From CAYWBU01 sp942491525 (lineage in GTDB: Bacteria > Desulfobacterota > Desulfomonilia > UBA1062): a stretch of 64,000 nucleotides of DNA. Every line of letters starts with the position of its first letter. The stretch's first letter is position 1. Of the stretch, positions 41,745-50,658 are shown one piece after another. A program made the translations under genes and the position numbers. Below the pieces are notes generated by a model. The model saw only the letters and a list, made by a program, of their open reading frames with translations. It searched no databases and had not been told where the DNA came from. The stretch covers positions 1 through 64,000 of the forward strand of contig CALOBW010000019.1 in assembly GCA_942491525.1 (NCBI GenBank), given 5' to 3'.

Positions 41745-44213
41745 ATGAGCGGAGCACTGAAAATCAAGGAACCAAGGGGCCTCTCAGACCGTATCCAGTG
41801 GCTGAGGGATTACTATTTTGAGGGCGTCAAGCGCGCCTGGAACAATGAGTACACGGCCTGGACCACCGGCACGCCCTGGGATGTCTGTTATGACGAGATA
41901 ACCTACTATATCGTGCCTGAGACCTACTGTTTTTTGCAGAGCTTCAGGGCCTCCATCCGCCAGGCCGCCCGCCCGGTCAAACTCTGCGACGGCTTCTGGC
42001 AGCTGAGCCTGGTGGAGCGGCGGGCCTGGTTCAACCGCGAGGTGATGCTAAACTATGTGCCTCAAGAAATACTACCCGGCGACTTGATCTGCGGCTCGCG
42101 CTTCAACATCATGACTTCGCGTTGCTGGACCGAGGCCGAAGCCAGAGAGCGTGATCAGTTGCTCAAGCAGGCCCGCGAGGCCGTCTTCTGGTTCCACAAC
42201 CACGGCTACGGCAACTGCGGCGCCACCAGTGGCCATCTGGTACCGGGCTATGAAAGGGCCCTCAAAATCGGCTGGAAAGGCATAACGGCCGAGATTCAGG
42301 CGCAGCTCGATGCGCTGGACAGTGCCGATGGCCCCAAGGCTGCCCAGCTGCGTGCCATGCTGACCGCCGCCAGCCTGCCGCGGGAGCTGGCCGCCAAATA
42401 TGCCGATAAATGCGCGGAGTTGGCAGCGGGCGAGCAGGACCCCCAACGTAAAGCCGAGCTGCAACAGATGGCCGCCAATTTGATGCGTGTGCCCTGGGAG
42501 CCGCCGCAGAACTTCTGGGAGGCCCTGCAGGCCCTCTGGCTGACCCACATGCTGGTCATGAGTGATGAGAACTATCCCGGCCCGGGCGTCAGCTTCGGCC
42601 GCATCGATCAATATCTGCTGCCCTACTGGGAGGCCTCGCTGGCCGCCGGCGTGGAGCGCGAGTTCCTGAAGGAGATCATGAAGTGCTTCTGGGTGCATGC
42701 CAACACGGCCTATGACGCCATGATCCGGGTGGGGGCCAACCAGGGCATCACGGCCGGCTACGGCCAGCTGATCACCCTGGCCGGGCGCGGCGCCGACGGC
42801 GAAGATATGGCCAATGATCTGACCTGGGCCATGCTGGAGGTGATCGATGAGATGTCGCCCATCCTGGAGCCTAAACCCAACATCCGCCTGCACCGCAACT
42901 CGCCCGAGGAGCTGCTGGATAGGGTGGTGGAGATGGTGGCCGAGAGCCAGGGCGCGCCCTTCCTTTTAAACTTTGACGAGCGCTCCATGGCCGGCATGCT
43001 GCGCGAGGGGCGCCTGGCCGGGGTCGAGCATCTGATCAACGAGGATAATGTCCATGAGTATGCGCCGGTGGGCTGCCTGGAGAACACCATGGTGGGCAAC
43101 GACCGCTCCGGCACGGTTGACAACAACCTCAACCTGCTCAAGGCCGTCGAGCTGGCCCTGACCGGCGGCCGCGACCTGATCCGCTACGGCGATCCCATCA
43201 TGGGCAAGCTTGACAAGATCAGACAGGACGGCCCGCGTACCTCCACTAAATTTTCCTGCTGGGATGAGTTCTGGCAGGCCTATAAAGAGCAGACCGCCTA
43301 CATCATCGAGAAGTGCGTCGCAACCTATGAGCTTTCCGAAAGTTTGCGGGCCCGCTTCTGTCCGACGCCCTATCTCAGCTGCCTGGTGAAGGGTTGCGCC
43401 GAAAAGGGGCTCGATATCACCCAGGGCGGGGCCGAACTGAGTTTTGCCACCCTGGAGGCCGTCACCTACGCCACCACGGTCGACTCGCTGCTGGCCATCA
43501 AGTATCTGGTCTTTGATCAGCAGGAGTGCAGCCTGGATGAGCTGATCCAGGCCCTCAAGGATAACTGGGAGGGGCACGCCATCCTGCAGGCCAAGGCCAA
43601 GAATAGGGCGCCCAAGTATGGTCGTGATGACGATGTTGCCGATGATCTGGCAGCCGAGGTGATGGAGCTCTGGTGCGGGCTGGCCTGGCAGCAGCAGACC
43701 AAATCCACCGGCCGGCGCTTCCGCCCGGGCATGCTGAGCTGGAACTACTGGGTCGGCGACGGCTATGTGCTGCCGGCCAGCCCCGACGGCCGGCCCCAGG
43801 GACAGTTTCTGAGTAATGCCATCTGCCCCTCCAACGGCGCCGACATCAACGGCCCCACGGCCAACACCAACTCGGTGGGCAAGGCCCTGGGCGGCAGGGG
43901 GGCTGATTTCGAAGGCTTGGCCAACCAGTTGCCCAACGGCGCCAGCCACACCATCACCTTCAATCCGTCGATCCTGCGCGATTCCGAACATCGGGCCAAG
44001 TTCAAGGCCTTCCTGCGCGGCTACATCGAGAATGGCGGCACGGCCCTGCAGATCAACATGCTCGATCCGGAGGTGCTGCGCGAGGCCCAGCGCCATCCGC
44101 AGGACTACCGCCATCTGCTGGTGCGGGTCACGGGTTACAACGCCTACTTCACCTCCATCGGCCGTGAACTGCAGGATGAGGTGATCGCGCGCGTCAGCCA
44201 CAACCGGTTCTAA
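41745..44213 (+). CDS. Glycyl radical enzyme of unassigned substrate
   Basis: An 822-residue member of the pyruvate formate-lyase/dehydratase/decarboxylase family. The C-terminal radical loop is RVTGYNAYF (Gly797 would carry the radical), followed by ELQDEVIARVSH. The thiyl loop is VGCLENTM with Cys444 and Glu446. Single Cys with C-x-E groups it with the glycerol/choline/arylacetate-type enzymes and not with PFL (Cys-Cys). The usual loop is GCVEP or GCVE-x, and GCLEN is not one I associate with a characterised member. The N-terminal PFL domain (about 20-660) is of normal length. It must be activated by the adjacent radical-SAM enzyme and is destroyed by oxygen. Reaction possibilities include C-C, C-O or C-S cleavage; sequence alone does not decide. 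Confidence 0.92.
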   Translation: MSGALKIKEPRGLSDRIQWLRDYYFEGVKRAWNNEYTAWTTGTPWDVCYDEITYYIVPETYCFLQSFRASIRQAARPVKLCDGFWQLSLVERRAWFNREVMLNYVPQEILPGDLICGSRFNIMTSRCWTEAEARERDQLLKQAREAVFWFHNHGYGNCGATSGHLVPGYERALKIGWKGITAEIQAQLDALDSADGPKAAQLRAMLTAASLPRELAAKYADKCAELAAGEQDPQRKAELQQMAANLMRVPWEPPQNFWEALQALWLTHMLVMSDENYPGPGVSFGRIDQYLLPYWEASLAAGVEREFLKEIMKCFWVHANTAYDAMIRVGANQGITAGYGQLITLAGRGADGEDMANDLTWAMLEVIDEMSPILEPKPNIRLHRNSPEELLDRVVEMVAESQGAPFLLNFDERSMAGMLREGRLAGVEHLINEDNVHEYAPVGCLENTMVGNDRSGTVDNNLNLLKAVELALTGGRDLIRYGDPIMGKLDKIRQDGPRTSTKFSCWDEFWQAYKEQTAYIIEKCVATYELSESLRARFCPTPYLSCLVKGCAEKGLDITQGGAELSFATLEAVTYATTVDSLLAIKYLVFDQQECSLDELIQALKDNWEGHAILQAKAKNRAPKYGRDDDVADDLAAEVMELWCGLAWQQQTKSTGRRFRPGMLSWNYWVGDGYVLPASPDGRPQGQFLSNAICPSNGADINGPTANTNSVGKALGGRGADFEGLANQLPNGASHTITFNPSILRDSEHRAKFKAFLRGYIENGGTALQINMLDPEVLREAQRHPQDYRHLLVRVTGYNAYFTSIGRELQDEVIARVSHNRF

Positions 44214-44215
44214 AG

Positions 44216-45163
44216 ATGCAGGCCACCGTACTTGAAATCCAGCGCATGTCCACCGAGGACGGCCCCGGCATCCGCACCACGGTCTTTTTCAAGGGCTGCT
44301 CGCTTAGCTGCGCCTGGTGCCACAACCCGGAGAGTATCAAAATGCAGCCTCAGGTGCAGTGGATCGGCTCCAGCTGCATCGGCTGCAAGATCTGCCTTGA
44401 GAGCTGTCCCAGGGGCGCGCTGAGTCTCGCCGCTGAAGGAGTTGCTGTTGACCGGGAAGTCTGCGTGGGCTGCGGCAACTGTACCGAGGTCTGCCCGACC
44501 CTGGCCATGGAGCTGCTGGGCCGGCGCTACACGGTCGACGAGCTCTTCAATGAGCTGGTCAAGGACCGGGCCTACTTTGAGAAGTCTGGCGGCGGCATCA
44601 CCGCTTCGGGCGGCGAGGCCGCCCTGCAGGCCGATTTCGTGGCCGAACTTTTCCGGCGGCTGCAGGCGGCTGGCATCCATACGGCCCTGGACAGCTGCGG
44701 GCAAGTCAGCTGGCCGCAGCTGGAGAAGATCCTGCCCCACTGCGACCACCTGCTTTTCGATCTCAAGGAGATCGACCCGCAGCGTCATAAAGATTTCACC
44801 GGTCAGGATAATCAGCTGGTGCTGGAAAATTTCAGGCGCCTGACGGCCTGGCTGGCAGCCAATCCGCGCAAACTCTGGCTGCGCACGCCCATCATCCCGG
44901 GCGCCACCGACCGGGCAGATAACATTGCCGGCCTGGCCGCTCTGCTGGCCGATCTGCCGCCTGGCCTGGTTGAGCGCTGGGAGCTGTGCGCCTTTAACAA
45001 TCTCTGCAAGGATAAGTACAGCCGCTTGGGGCTGGAGTGGAAATTTGCAGACACTCAATTGATGAGCGCCGCCGAGCTGGACGCGCTGGTGGCCGCGGCG
45101 GGCGGGCTTGATTACCTTTGCTGGAGCGGCTCCACCCGTATGATAAATGAGGAGGAAAAATGA
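44216..45163 (+). CDS. Glycyl radical enzyme activating enzyme (radical SAM)
   Basis: A 315-residue activase that makes the glycyl radical on the upstream enzyme using SAM and a 4Fe-4S cluster. The radical-SAM motif CSLSCAWC has cysteines 28, 32 and 35. An inserted two-cluster ferredoxin domain has Cys54/57/60/64 and Cys83/86/89/93 (CIGCKICLESCP and CVGCGNCTEVCP), as in activases of the dehydratase/decarboxylase GREs but not PFL activase. GGGITASGGEAALQ is the SAM-binding GGE-type segment. It begins 2 bases after the GRE stop with a weak ribosome site, so it is translationally coupled. Confidence 0.94.
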   Translation: MQATVLEIQRMSTEDGPGIRTTVFFKGCSLSCAWCHNPESIKMQPQVQWIGSSCIGCKICLESCPRGALSLAAEGVAVDREVCVGCGNCTEVCPTLAMELLGRRYTVDELFNELVKDRAYFEKSGGGITASGGEAALQADFVAELFRRLQAAGIHTALDSCGQVSWPQLEKILPHCDHLLFDLKEIDPQRHKDFTGQDNQLVLENFRRLTAWLAANPRKLWLRTPIIPGATDRADNIAGLAALLADLPPGLVERWELCAFNNLCKDKYSRLGLEWKFADTQLMSAAELDALVAAAGGLDYLCWSGSTRMINEEEK

Positions 45164-45978
45164 AGAACTCTTTCAATGCTGATGAGATGAAGGCTTTTGA
45201 GCCCGAGGCCAAAGTTGGGCTGCTGGCAACCGTCAACCAGGACGGCCTGCCGCACATCACCCTGATCACGGCCCTGCAGGCCCGTGATGAAAAGCATATG
45301 GTCTGGGGCCAGTTCTCCGAGGGGCTGAGCAAGCAGCATGTCCAGGCTAACCCCAAGACCGGCTTCCTGATCCTGACCATGGACCGCAAACTCTGGCGCG
45401 GCAAGGCCAGCTGGACCCACCGCGACACCCAGGGCCCCGAGTATGAGATGTTCAATCAAAAACCCATGTTCCGCTACAACTGCTACACCGGCATTCACAC
45501 CATCCACTATATGGATCTGATCGCTCACGGCGGGCAGGAGAGCCTGCCGCTGCTTAAGATTGCACTGGGCATGCTCATGACCCGGTTGAAACGCCGCAAA
45601 ACCCAGGCGAGTGAGCCGGTCATGAACAGCTGGAGCTCAGATTTAATGGCCAAACCCGCCACTCTGAAGTTCATGGCCTGGGTCGGGGATGACGGCTATC
45701 CGCAGATTGTGCCGGTACTGCAGGCCATGAGCGCCGGCAGCAATAAAATCGTCTTCTCGCCCTTGGCTTACGCTAGTGAGCTCAAAGCCTTGAGGCCCGG
45801 CACAGCCGTGGCGGTCTACGGCCTGAGCATGCAGATGGAAAATGTGCTCCTGCGCGGGAAGTTTACCGGCTACAGCGGCCTGGGCGCGATTGAAATTGAC
45901 TGGGTCTACAACTCAATGCCGCCCCTGGCCGGCCAGATCTATCCGCCGCTGGAACTCAAGGAGGTAGCCAAGTTTTGA
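45160..45978 (+). CDS. Tandem split-barrel (pyridoxamine-phosphate-oxidase-like) flavin-type protein
   Basis: A 272-residue cytoplasmic protein with two FMN-binding split-barrel-like halves. The first (about 8-125) has VGLLATVNQDGLPHITLITA and KTGFLILTMDRKLWRGKASW; the second (about 160-265) has KFMAWVGDDGYPQIVPVLQA and AVAVYGLSMQMENVLLRGKF. Duplicated versions of this fold can bind flavin, F420 or heme. The sequence lacks anything specific for true pyridoxamine oxidase. The ATG overlaps the activase stop (ATGA) with GAGGAGG before it. Fixed place in the GRE operon suggests electron transfer to or from the product, or to the FAD protein next to it. Confidence 0.8.
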   Translation: MKNSFNADEMKAFEPEAKVGLLATVNQDGLPHITLITALQARDEKHMVWGQFSEGLSKQHVQANPKTGFLILTMDRKLWRGKASWTHRDTQGPEYEMFNQKPMFRYNCYTGIHTIHYMDLIAHGGQESLPLLKIALGMLMTRLKRRKTQASEPVMNSWSSDLMAKPATLKFMAWVGDDGYPQIVPVLQAMSAGSNKIVFSPLAYASELKALRPGTAVAVYGLSMQMENVLLRGKFTGYSGLGAIEIDWVYNSMPPLAGQIYPPLELKEVAKF

Positions 45979-47354
45979 AAAAAATGCATGTGGTGATCGT
46001 GGGAGCCGGTCCGGCCGGCTGCATCCTGGCCCGTGACCTTAGTCGGGGCGGTGTCAAGGTTACGGTTATTGAGAAGAAACAGCCCGAGGAGCTGGGGCAC
46101 AACTGGTCTGACGCCGTTGAGCGCTGTGCGCTTGCAGAGGTGGGCTTTGATGTGCCGCCCCCGGCCGGGCAGAATGTCGGGCCGCTGGTAAAAGCCGATG
46201 GTAAGGAGGGCATCTTTGAAGAGCACTCCTATCCGCAGATGGATGTTTGGGCGCCGGACTACTCCTGCAGGAAGGAGATCAATTTCCGCTATATCACCAC
46301 CGACCGTAAGGCCCTGGCCAAGCTGCTCTTGCAGCAGGCCGAAGGGGCCGAGTTCAGGTTCGGCTGTGAGGCCGGTGAGCTGATCTATGAGGGAGTCAGC
46401 TTGGATAGTCTGAATGTCACGGGACTGCGTGTCAGGAATTGCAGTGACGACAGCGAAGATGCCGTCATGGCCGACATCGTGGTGGATGCCGGCGGACTCA
46501 AGGCTGTGCTTCGAACCCAGCTGCCGGCGGCCAGCGGCATTGCCGCACCCTTCACGGATGCCGATCTGGCCTTTGTCTTCAGAAGCGTGCGCCGGCGTGA
46601 TGAGTCAATCAACGAGGAGCTTCGGGACCACTATCGTTACGGCTACAACACCGGCTACCAGTGGGTCCAGCGCCTCAATGAGCATGAGATCGACAGCGGT
46701 GCCGGGGTGCGCCTCGGTTATGAGGGGCCTCAGCCGCCCGAGATTGTGGAGGAGTTCATCAGCCGCCACCCGTCGATCAGCAGTGAGGTTGTGCGCGGCG
46801 GGCAGGGCATCTGTCTGGTGGGGCGCTCGCCCTTCAGCCTGGTGGCCGGCGGCTTCATGGTGGTGGGCGACGCGGCCGGCCAGACCATTCCCATGACCGG
46901 TTGTGGCGCCGGTGCGGCCATGGTGGGTGCCAAACTGGCCGCCGAGACGATTCTGGCCGCTGACGGCCGGTCAGATCTGGCGGCGCTCTGGTCCTACAAT
47001 TACATGTGGTTTGTGGAGTCGCGGCGCGGCGCCAACGGCGCGGCCCTGATCGCCATGAAGAACATTTTGCAGGATCTCAGTCATGAGGAGACATCCTTCC
47101 TTTTCAGGAAGGATGTCCTGAGCGGCGCCATGCTGACCGATTCCATCAACGGCCTGTTCCGCGAGGCCGGCGCCAGGGATACCGTAAAGACATTGTTGGG
47201 CTGCATCAGCCGGCCCGGGCTGCTGCTCAAACTGAGCAGAGCCTCAGCCGTGGGCGGCGCCATCTATAAACACTATTTGAACTATCCCAAGACGCCTGCC
47301 GGATTCACAGCCTGGAGCGCCAAATCTGCAGCGCTCTTCGGGCGCAGCGAGTGA
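45975..47354 (+). CDS. FAD-dependent oxidoreductase, geranylgeranyl-reductase-like
   Basis: A 459-residue flavoprotein. An N-terminal dinucleotide fold VIVGAGPAGCILARDL (about 6-21), a VTVIEKK acidic end, a central substrate domain with several Cys and the late FAD motif GGFMVVGDAAGQTIPMTGCG (about 293-312) place it in the geranylgeranyl reductase/FixC-like group, whose members often reduce isolated C=C bonds or accept electrons from ETF or quinone pools. The extended C-terminus (about 365-455) is unassigned. Start: TTG 45975 overlaps the preceding stop and has AGGAGG ten bases before; an ATG at 45984 is the alternative. It is the last gene of the GRE operon, ending in a shared terminator palindrome. 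Confidence 0.82.
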   Translation: MKKMHVVIVGAGPAGCILARDLSRGGVKVTVIEKKQPEELGHNWSDAVERCALAEVGFDVPPPAGQNVGPLVKADGKEGIFEEHSYPQMDVWAPDYSCRKEINFRYITTDRKALAKLLLQQAEGAEFRFGCEAGELIYEGVSLDSLNVTGLRVRNCSDDSEDAVMADIVVDAGGLKAVLRTQLPAASGIAAPFTDADLAFVFRSVRRRDESINEELRDHYRYGYNTGYQWVQRLNEHEIDSGAGVRLGYEGPQPPEIVEEFISRHPSISSEVVRGGQGICLVGRSPFSLVAGGFMVVGDAAGQTIPMTGCGAGAAMVGAKLAAETILAADGRSDLAALWSYNYMWFVESRRGANGAALIAMKNILQDLSHEETSFLFRKDVLSGAMLTDSINGLFREAGARDTVKTLLGCISRPGLLLKLSRASAVGGAIYKHYLNYPKTPAGFTAWSAKSAALFGRSE

Positions 47355-47370
47355 GGGGCATGCCCCTCAC
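47351..47370. terminator. Bidirectional terminator palindrome containing both stop codons
   Basis: GTGAGGGGCATGCCCCTCAC is a perfect 20-bp palindrome. It contains the TGA of the rightward FAD oxidoreductase gene (47352-47354) and the TGA of the leftward lipoprotein gene (47369-47367). A GC-rich stem of 8 bp with a CATG loop can serve both converging operons. The flanks lack long T-runs (the rightward side is ATGGATTTGT). Confidence 0.6.
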
Positions 47371-48788
47371 ATGGATTTGTCAATCAGCTTGTGATAGCTG
47401 GCCAGCCAGTAGGCCACCAGATAGTCCACCCCGGGATTGATGCTGTTGGGCTTGTCTGAGCCGCACGCATCGATGCGGAAGGGGTTGCGCTGCCAGAGGA
47501 AGCCGCTGGAGCACTGCAGCGGCACCTCAAAGGCCTCCAGGGCCTGGGGCTGCACCGAACCCATGATCTCCTCCATGAAGGGCAGGACCGTGTAGAGCTC
47601 GGTCAGCTGGAGTGAGAAGGGGTCGAGCTCATAGGTGTCCGGATCGCGGGGCGGCAGATAGTATTCGGTGTTGGGCGCGTCCGGAAAGTCAGTCAGGGCG
47701 CCCAGCAGCTGACCGTAATACTCATCCTCGGCAACCTGCCAGCCGCCCTGGCTCATGTAGATGCCGTTGAACCAGGCGTTGTGCGAGAGACGCGTAAAGT
47801 TGTGCTGGCCGCGGTTGAACTCTTGAACCATCCACTCATAGTCCGCCTTGGAGTAGTAGACCCGGCCCAGCCTGAGGATGTTGTACCAGCAGCTGTGGCC
47901 CAGGTTGTTGCCGTAGTACTGGGAGTAGCGGTTGAGGAAGTTGATGTTGGCAAACTGGTACTGGACGCGGTTGATATCCTTGAGCATCTCCTTGAGCGCG
48001 GCTTTGATCTCCTGATTGCCGGTGATGTGGTAGCCGATGGTGGCAAAGGCCAGCTTGTAGGTCGGGATCAGGTCCGGCGCGGTCTTGGAGGGTTTGTTGT
48101 CCTGGGCGATGATGTTCCAGTTGCTGGCCATCAGCATCACCAGCACCTCGAGCACATCGTCCTGGATCTGTTCCCGCATCCTGACCAGCTCGGGGTCGTC
48201 CTCATCCTGGACCAGGTCATAGGCCATGCTCATGCCCAGCATCCAGCCGATATACTGGTCGCGGCTGGTTTCGCCCCACCACCAGTCGCCCGCATACTTA
48301 CCCTCGCTGATCTTGAAACAGCGGGCCATATCATTGCACCAGTCGTCACCTTGGTAGGCCGGGATGTACTGGGGCGCCCTGTAGCGGGCGATGAAGCCGG
48401 GCTGGCCGGTGACATGCAGATGGTGGGAGAGGGTGTTAACCATGCGCAGCACGTTTTTCCTGGCCTGATCATCACCGGTCACATAGTAGCGCATGGCCTG
48501 GCTGGCCAGATAGGTGCCGGTCCAGATGGTGCTGTCGCCGTAGCCGCCGATTCTGAAACTGCCGTCATCCTGAAAATGGATGTCGACCGTGCCGCCATGG
48601 TAGGGCTGGTGGTTCTCCAGATGCCAGATGTCAAACTCCTCGGCCTTGGTGCGCAGGTAGCCGGGGTCACCATCCTCCTGGTAGCCCCAGGGCTCATTGG
48701 GGTTCTGGGGCCAATCGGCCAGATGGTCATCCTTGCAACCGCTCAAGATCAGCGCAGCCAGCAGGGCTGCTAAAACCATTTTCTTCAT
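47367..48788 (-). CDS. Lipoprotein with predicted six-hairpin (alpha/alpha toroid) glycosidase or lyase fold
   Basis: A 473-residue lipoprotein (LILSGCKDD, Cys about 18). Repeated helical hairpins with aromatic-rich loops (STIWTGTYLASQAMRYYVTG, RMVNTLSHHLHVTGQPGFIARY, GDWWWGETSRDQYIGWMLGM, GHSCWYNILRLGRVYY) resemble the alpha/alpha-barrel of glycoside hydrolases and polysaccharide lyases. I cannot name a family or catalytic residues. It is the last gene of the ten-gene leftward operon and starts 10 bases after the SIS gene with TAGGAGG. A periplasmic or outer-membrane role in releasing the glycoside used by the operon is plausible. Confidence 0.68.
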   Translation of the reverse strand: MKKMVLAALLAALILSGCKDDHLADWPQNPNEPWGYQEDGDPGYLRTKAEEFDIWHLENHQPYHGGTVDIHFQDDGSFRIGGYGDSTIWTGTYLASQAMRYYVTGDDQARKNVLRMVNTLSHHLHVTGQPGFIARYRAPQYIPAYQGDDWCNDMARCFKISEGKYAGDWWWGETSRDQYIGWMLGMSMAYDLVQDEDDPELVRMREQIQDDVLEVLVMLMASNWNIIAQDNKPSKTAPDLIPTYKLAFATIGYHITGNQEIKAALKEMLKDINRVQYQFANINFLNRYSQYYGNNLGHSCWYNILRLGRVYYSKADYEWMVQEFNRGQHNFTRLSHNAWFNGIYMSQGGWQVAEDEYYGQLLGALTDFPDAPNTEYYLPPRDPDTYELDPFSLQLTELYTVLPFMEEIMGSVQPQALEAFEVPLQCSSGFLWQRNPFRIDACGSDKPNSINPGVDYLVAYWLASYHKLIDKSM

Positions 48789-48797
48789 TTTGACCTC

Positions 48798-49775
48798 CTA
48801 AATGCTGTTGCCGACCTTGCGTGCCCGCACCGGCCGGTCAATATCAATACCTGAAGCCAGCCCGCCCTCCACCAGCAGGGACCAGCCGCAGGCTAACTGC
48901 AGATATTCGCGCTCCTTAACTTCCGGAATGATGATGGTGGGGAAGCAGGTCTCCTGCCCGGCAATGGCGATCACCTTGAGACCGACGCCCTTGAGCAGCA
49001 CCTCGCTGAACTTCTGCAGGTCCTGTCTGAAGGGCTCGATCAGGATCAAAAGATCCGAGGGCCGCATGACCTCCTCTATGCCGTGGACCGCATAGGTGCC
49101 CTCCAGGAAGTCGGCCCGCTTGTGGATGATCTCATTGGCCTTGAGGGTCAGCTCCTCGGCCACCCCGTTGTTGCGCCCCGCAAAGTAGATCGTCTCGGCC
49201 GCGGCCAGCATGTCAATAATTTCAGCTGGTATCGTCCTTTTGAGGATCTCATCAAAGGCTGTGCCCAGCTCTTGAAGCCCTTTGGGCTTTTCAAAGATGG
49301 CGTTGATGAAGAGGGCCTGCTCCACAATCGACTTGGTGGCACCGACCGCCTCTTCAGGGCCGCAGCTCAGCAGGTAGGCGGTGTCGGCCAGCTCCATGAC
49401 CGGCGTGCCGGCGTGGGCCGAGAGGCTGTAGCTGGCCCGGCAGCCGCCGCCTTTGAGCTGACTTAAGAGGTCCACGATCTCGCGGGTGCGCCCCGAGTTG
49501 CTGAGGGCCACCACCGCATGCTGGCTCAGATCATACTCCAGGGCCTGGCGCCCGCCGTCGGTGGCCACCTCATAGGGCAGGCCCCTTTTACGCACCCGGC
49601 AGATGGCGCTCTTGGCCGGCAGGATGCGCGATGAGCCTTCGCCGGCCAGGAAGATTCTGCTGTGCCGGCTGATCTCGGCCGCCGCCTGCGGATTGAAGCT
49701 CCTGATGATTGCCGGCGCTTGAAGCATCTCATGCACCAGGGCATGTTTTCTGTAACGGGCCTCCTCAAGATTCAT
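48798..49775 (-). CDS. SIS-domain sugar isomerase/deaminase (AgaS/GlmS-isomerase-like)
   Basis: A 325-residue cytoplasmic protein with two SIS domains. The first has FLAGEGSSRILPAKSA and AVVALSNSGRTREIVDLL; the second has ETIYFAGRNNGVAEELTLK, ANEIIHKRADFLEGTYAVHG and IEEVMRPSDLLILIEP. Such proteins act on amino-sugar phosphates, removing ammonia with ketose formation (AgaS) or isomerising them. EVHKRAD-type glutamate/histidine (NEIIHKRADFLEG) fits the deaminase/isomerase active site. It overlaps the upstream PIG-L gene by 11 bases. It likely performs the final amine-removing step of the pathway. Confidence 0.85.
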   Translation of the reverse strand: MNLEEARYRKHALVHEMLQAPAIIRSFNPQAAAEISRHSRIFLAGEGSSRILPAKSAICRVRKRGLPYEVATDGGRQALEYDLSQHAVVALSNSGRTREIVDLLSQLKGGGCRASYSLSAHAGTPVMELADTAYLLSCGPEEAVGATKSIVEQALFINAIFEKPKGLQELGTAFDEILKRTIPAEIIDMLAAAETIYFAGRNNGVAEELTLKANEIIHKRADFLEGTYAVHGIEEVMRPSDLLILIEPFRQDLQKFSEVLLKGVGLKVIAIAGQETCFPTIIIPEVKEREYLQLACGWSLLVEGGLASGIDIDRPVRARKVGNSI

Positions 49776-50658
49776 GGGCCGGCCTCAAGTCTGACTGCTG
49801 CAGTTCATGGAAGATCCTGTCCATCATGCCCCTAAAGCGGATGGGCTCGCCCTGGTAGTCGTCAAACATGTAGTTGCAGAACTCGATCCGGTAGGGCGCT
49901 TCAGTGTAGTTGCGCTCCGGCACGGCCGCAAAGTGCTCCTCGCTGCAGTAGCTCTCATAGCTGAAGGGTTTGCCGCCCAGGGCAGAGAGCAGGCCACCCA
50001 GATTGATGATGCGTCTGAAATTTCTGACCAGCCCGGCCTGGGAGGCGTAGTGATTGAGGGTATCCGACTTCTGCTGCGACTCCTGCCGGCTGAGCCTGAT
50101 CTTCTGGATCTGGCCCTCATACCAGCGGTTGAAGCGGAAGGGCAGCAGGATCGAGAGCTCATAGGCCGGCATCTCAAACAGCGGGATCTCGGGGCATAGC
50201 AGTTCCCGGCTGCGTCTGGTCAAGAGGTGCACCAGGTCATGCTCGGGGTGGCCGCCCTGGAAGGCGTAGGTCCAGATCATGTCGGGCCTGAACTCTTCGA
50301 TGCAGCTGTAGATGAAGCGGCCCTGGTCCGTGAAGTGATCGATGGCCTGGTTGAACATGCTCATGTTTCTGGTGGAGGCCACAAAGTGATGGTAGTTCTC
50401 CACCTCGGAAAAGTTGCCGTTGAAGACCTCTTGGATCCCCAGCGCTTGAGCCGCCTTGTGCCCTTCAGCGACCCTGATCTCAGCATAGGCGGCCGGCGAC
50501 ATGTTGTCTTCCTGGTAGTAGAGCCCGTCCGAGTTGGTGACCCAGGCGATGGCCGCATTTTCTGCCAGGCGTCTGATCATGCCGCAGTTGGGGATCTCAT
50601 CATCATGGTGGGCATAGATGAAGAGGTGCCGCAGCTGCGGGTTCAGGATTTCACTCAT
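49765..50658 (-). CDS. PIG-L/LmbE-family deacetylase-like protein (first copy)
   Basis: A 297-residue protein of the zinc N-deacetylase superfamily that acts on N-acetylated amino sugars such as GlcNAc-inositol. The metal motif is AHHDDE (about 17-22), a variant of the usual HPDD(E). The downstream zinc histidine is in GGHPEHDLVH (about 144-153). NSDGLYYQ and RVAEGHKAAQALGI match the family. It differs considerably from the second PIG-L copy at 52534-53295, suggesting different substrates. It overlaps the transporter gene by 8 bases. Confidence 0.85.
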   Translation of the reverse strand: MSEILNPQLRHLFIYAHHDDEIPNCGMIRRLAENAAIAWVTNSDGLYYQEDNMSPAAYAEIRVAEGHKAAQALGIQEVFNGNFSEVENYHHFVASTRNMSMFNQAIDHFTDQGRFIYSCIEEFRPDMIWTYAFQGGHPEHDLVHLLTRRSRELLCPEIPLFEMPAYELSILLPFRFNRWYEGQIQKIRLSRQESQQKSDTLNHYASQAGLVRNFRRIINLGGLLSALGGKPFSYESYCSEEHFAAVPERNYTEAPYRIEFCNYMFDDYQGEPIRFRGMMDRIFHELQQSDLRPAHES

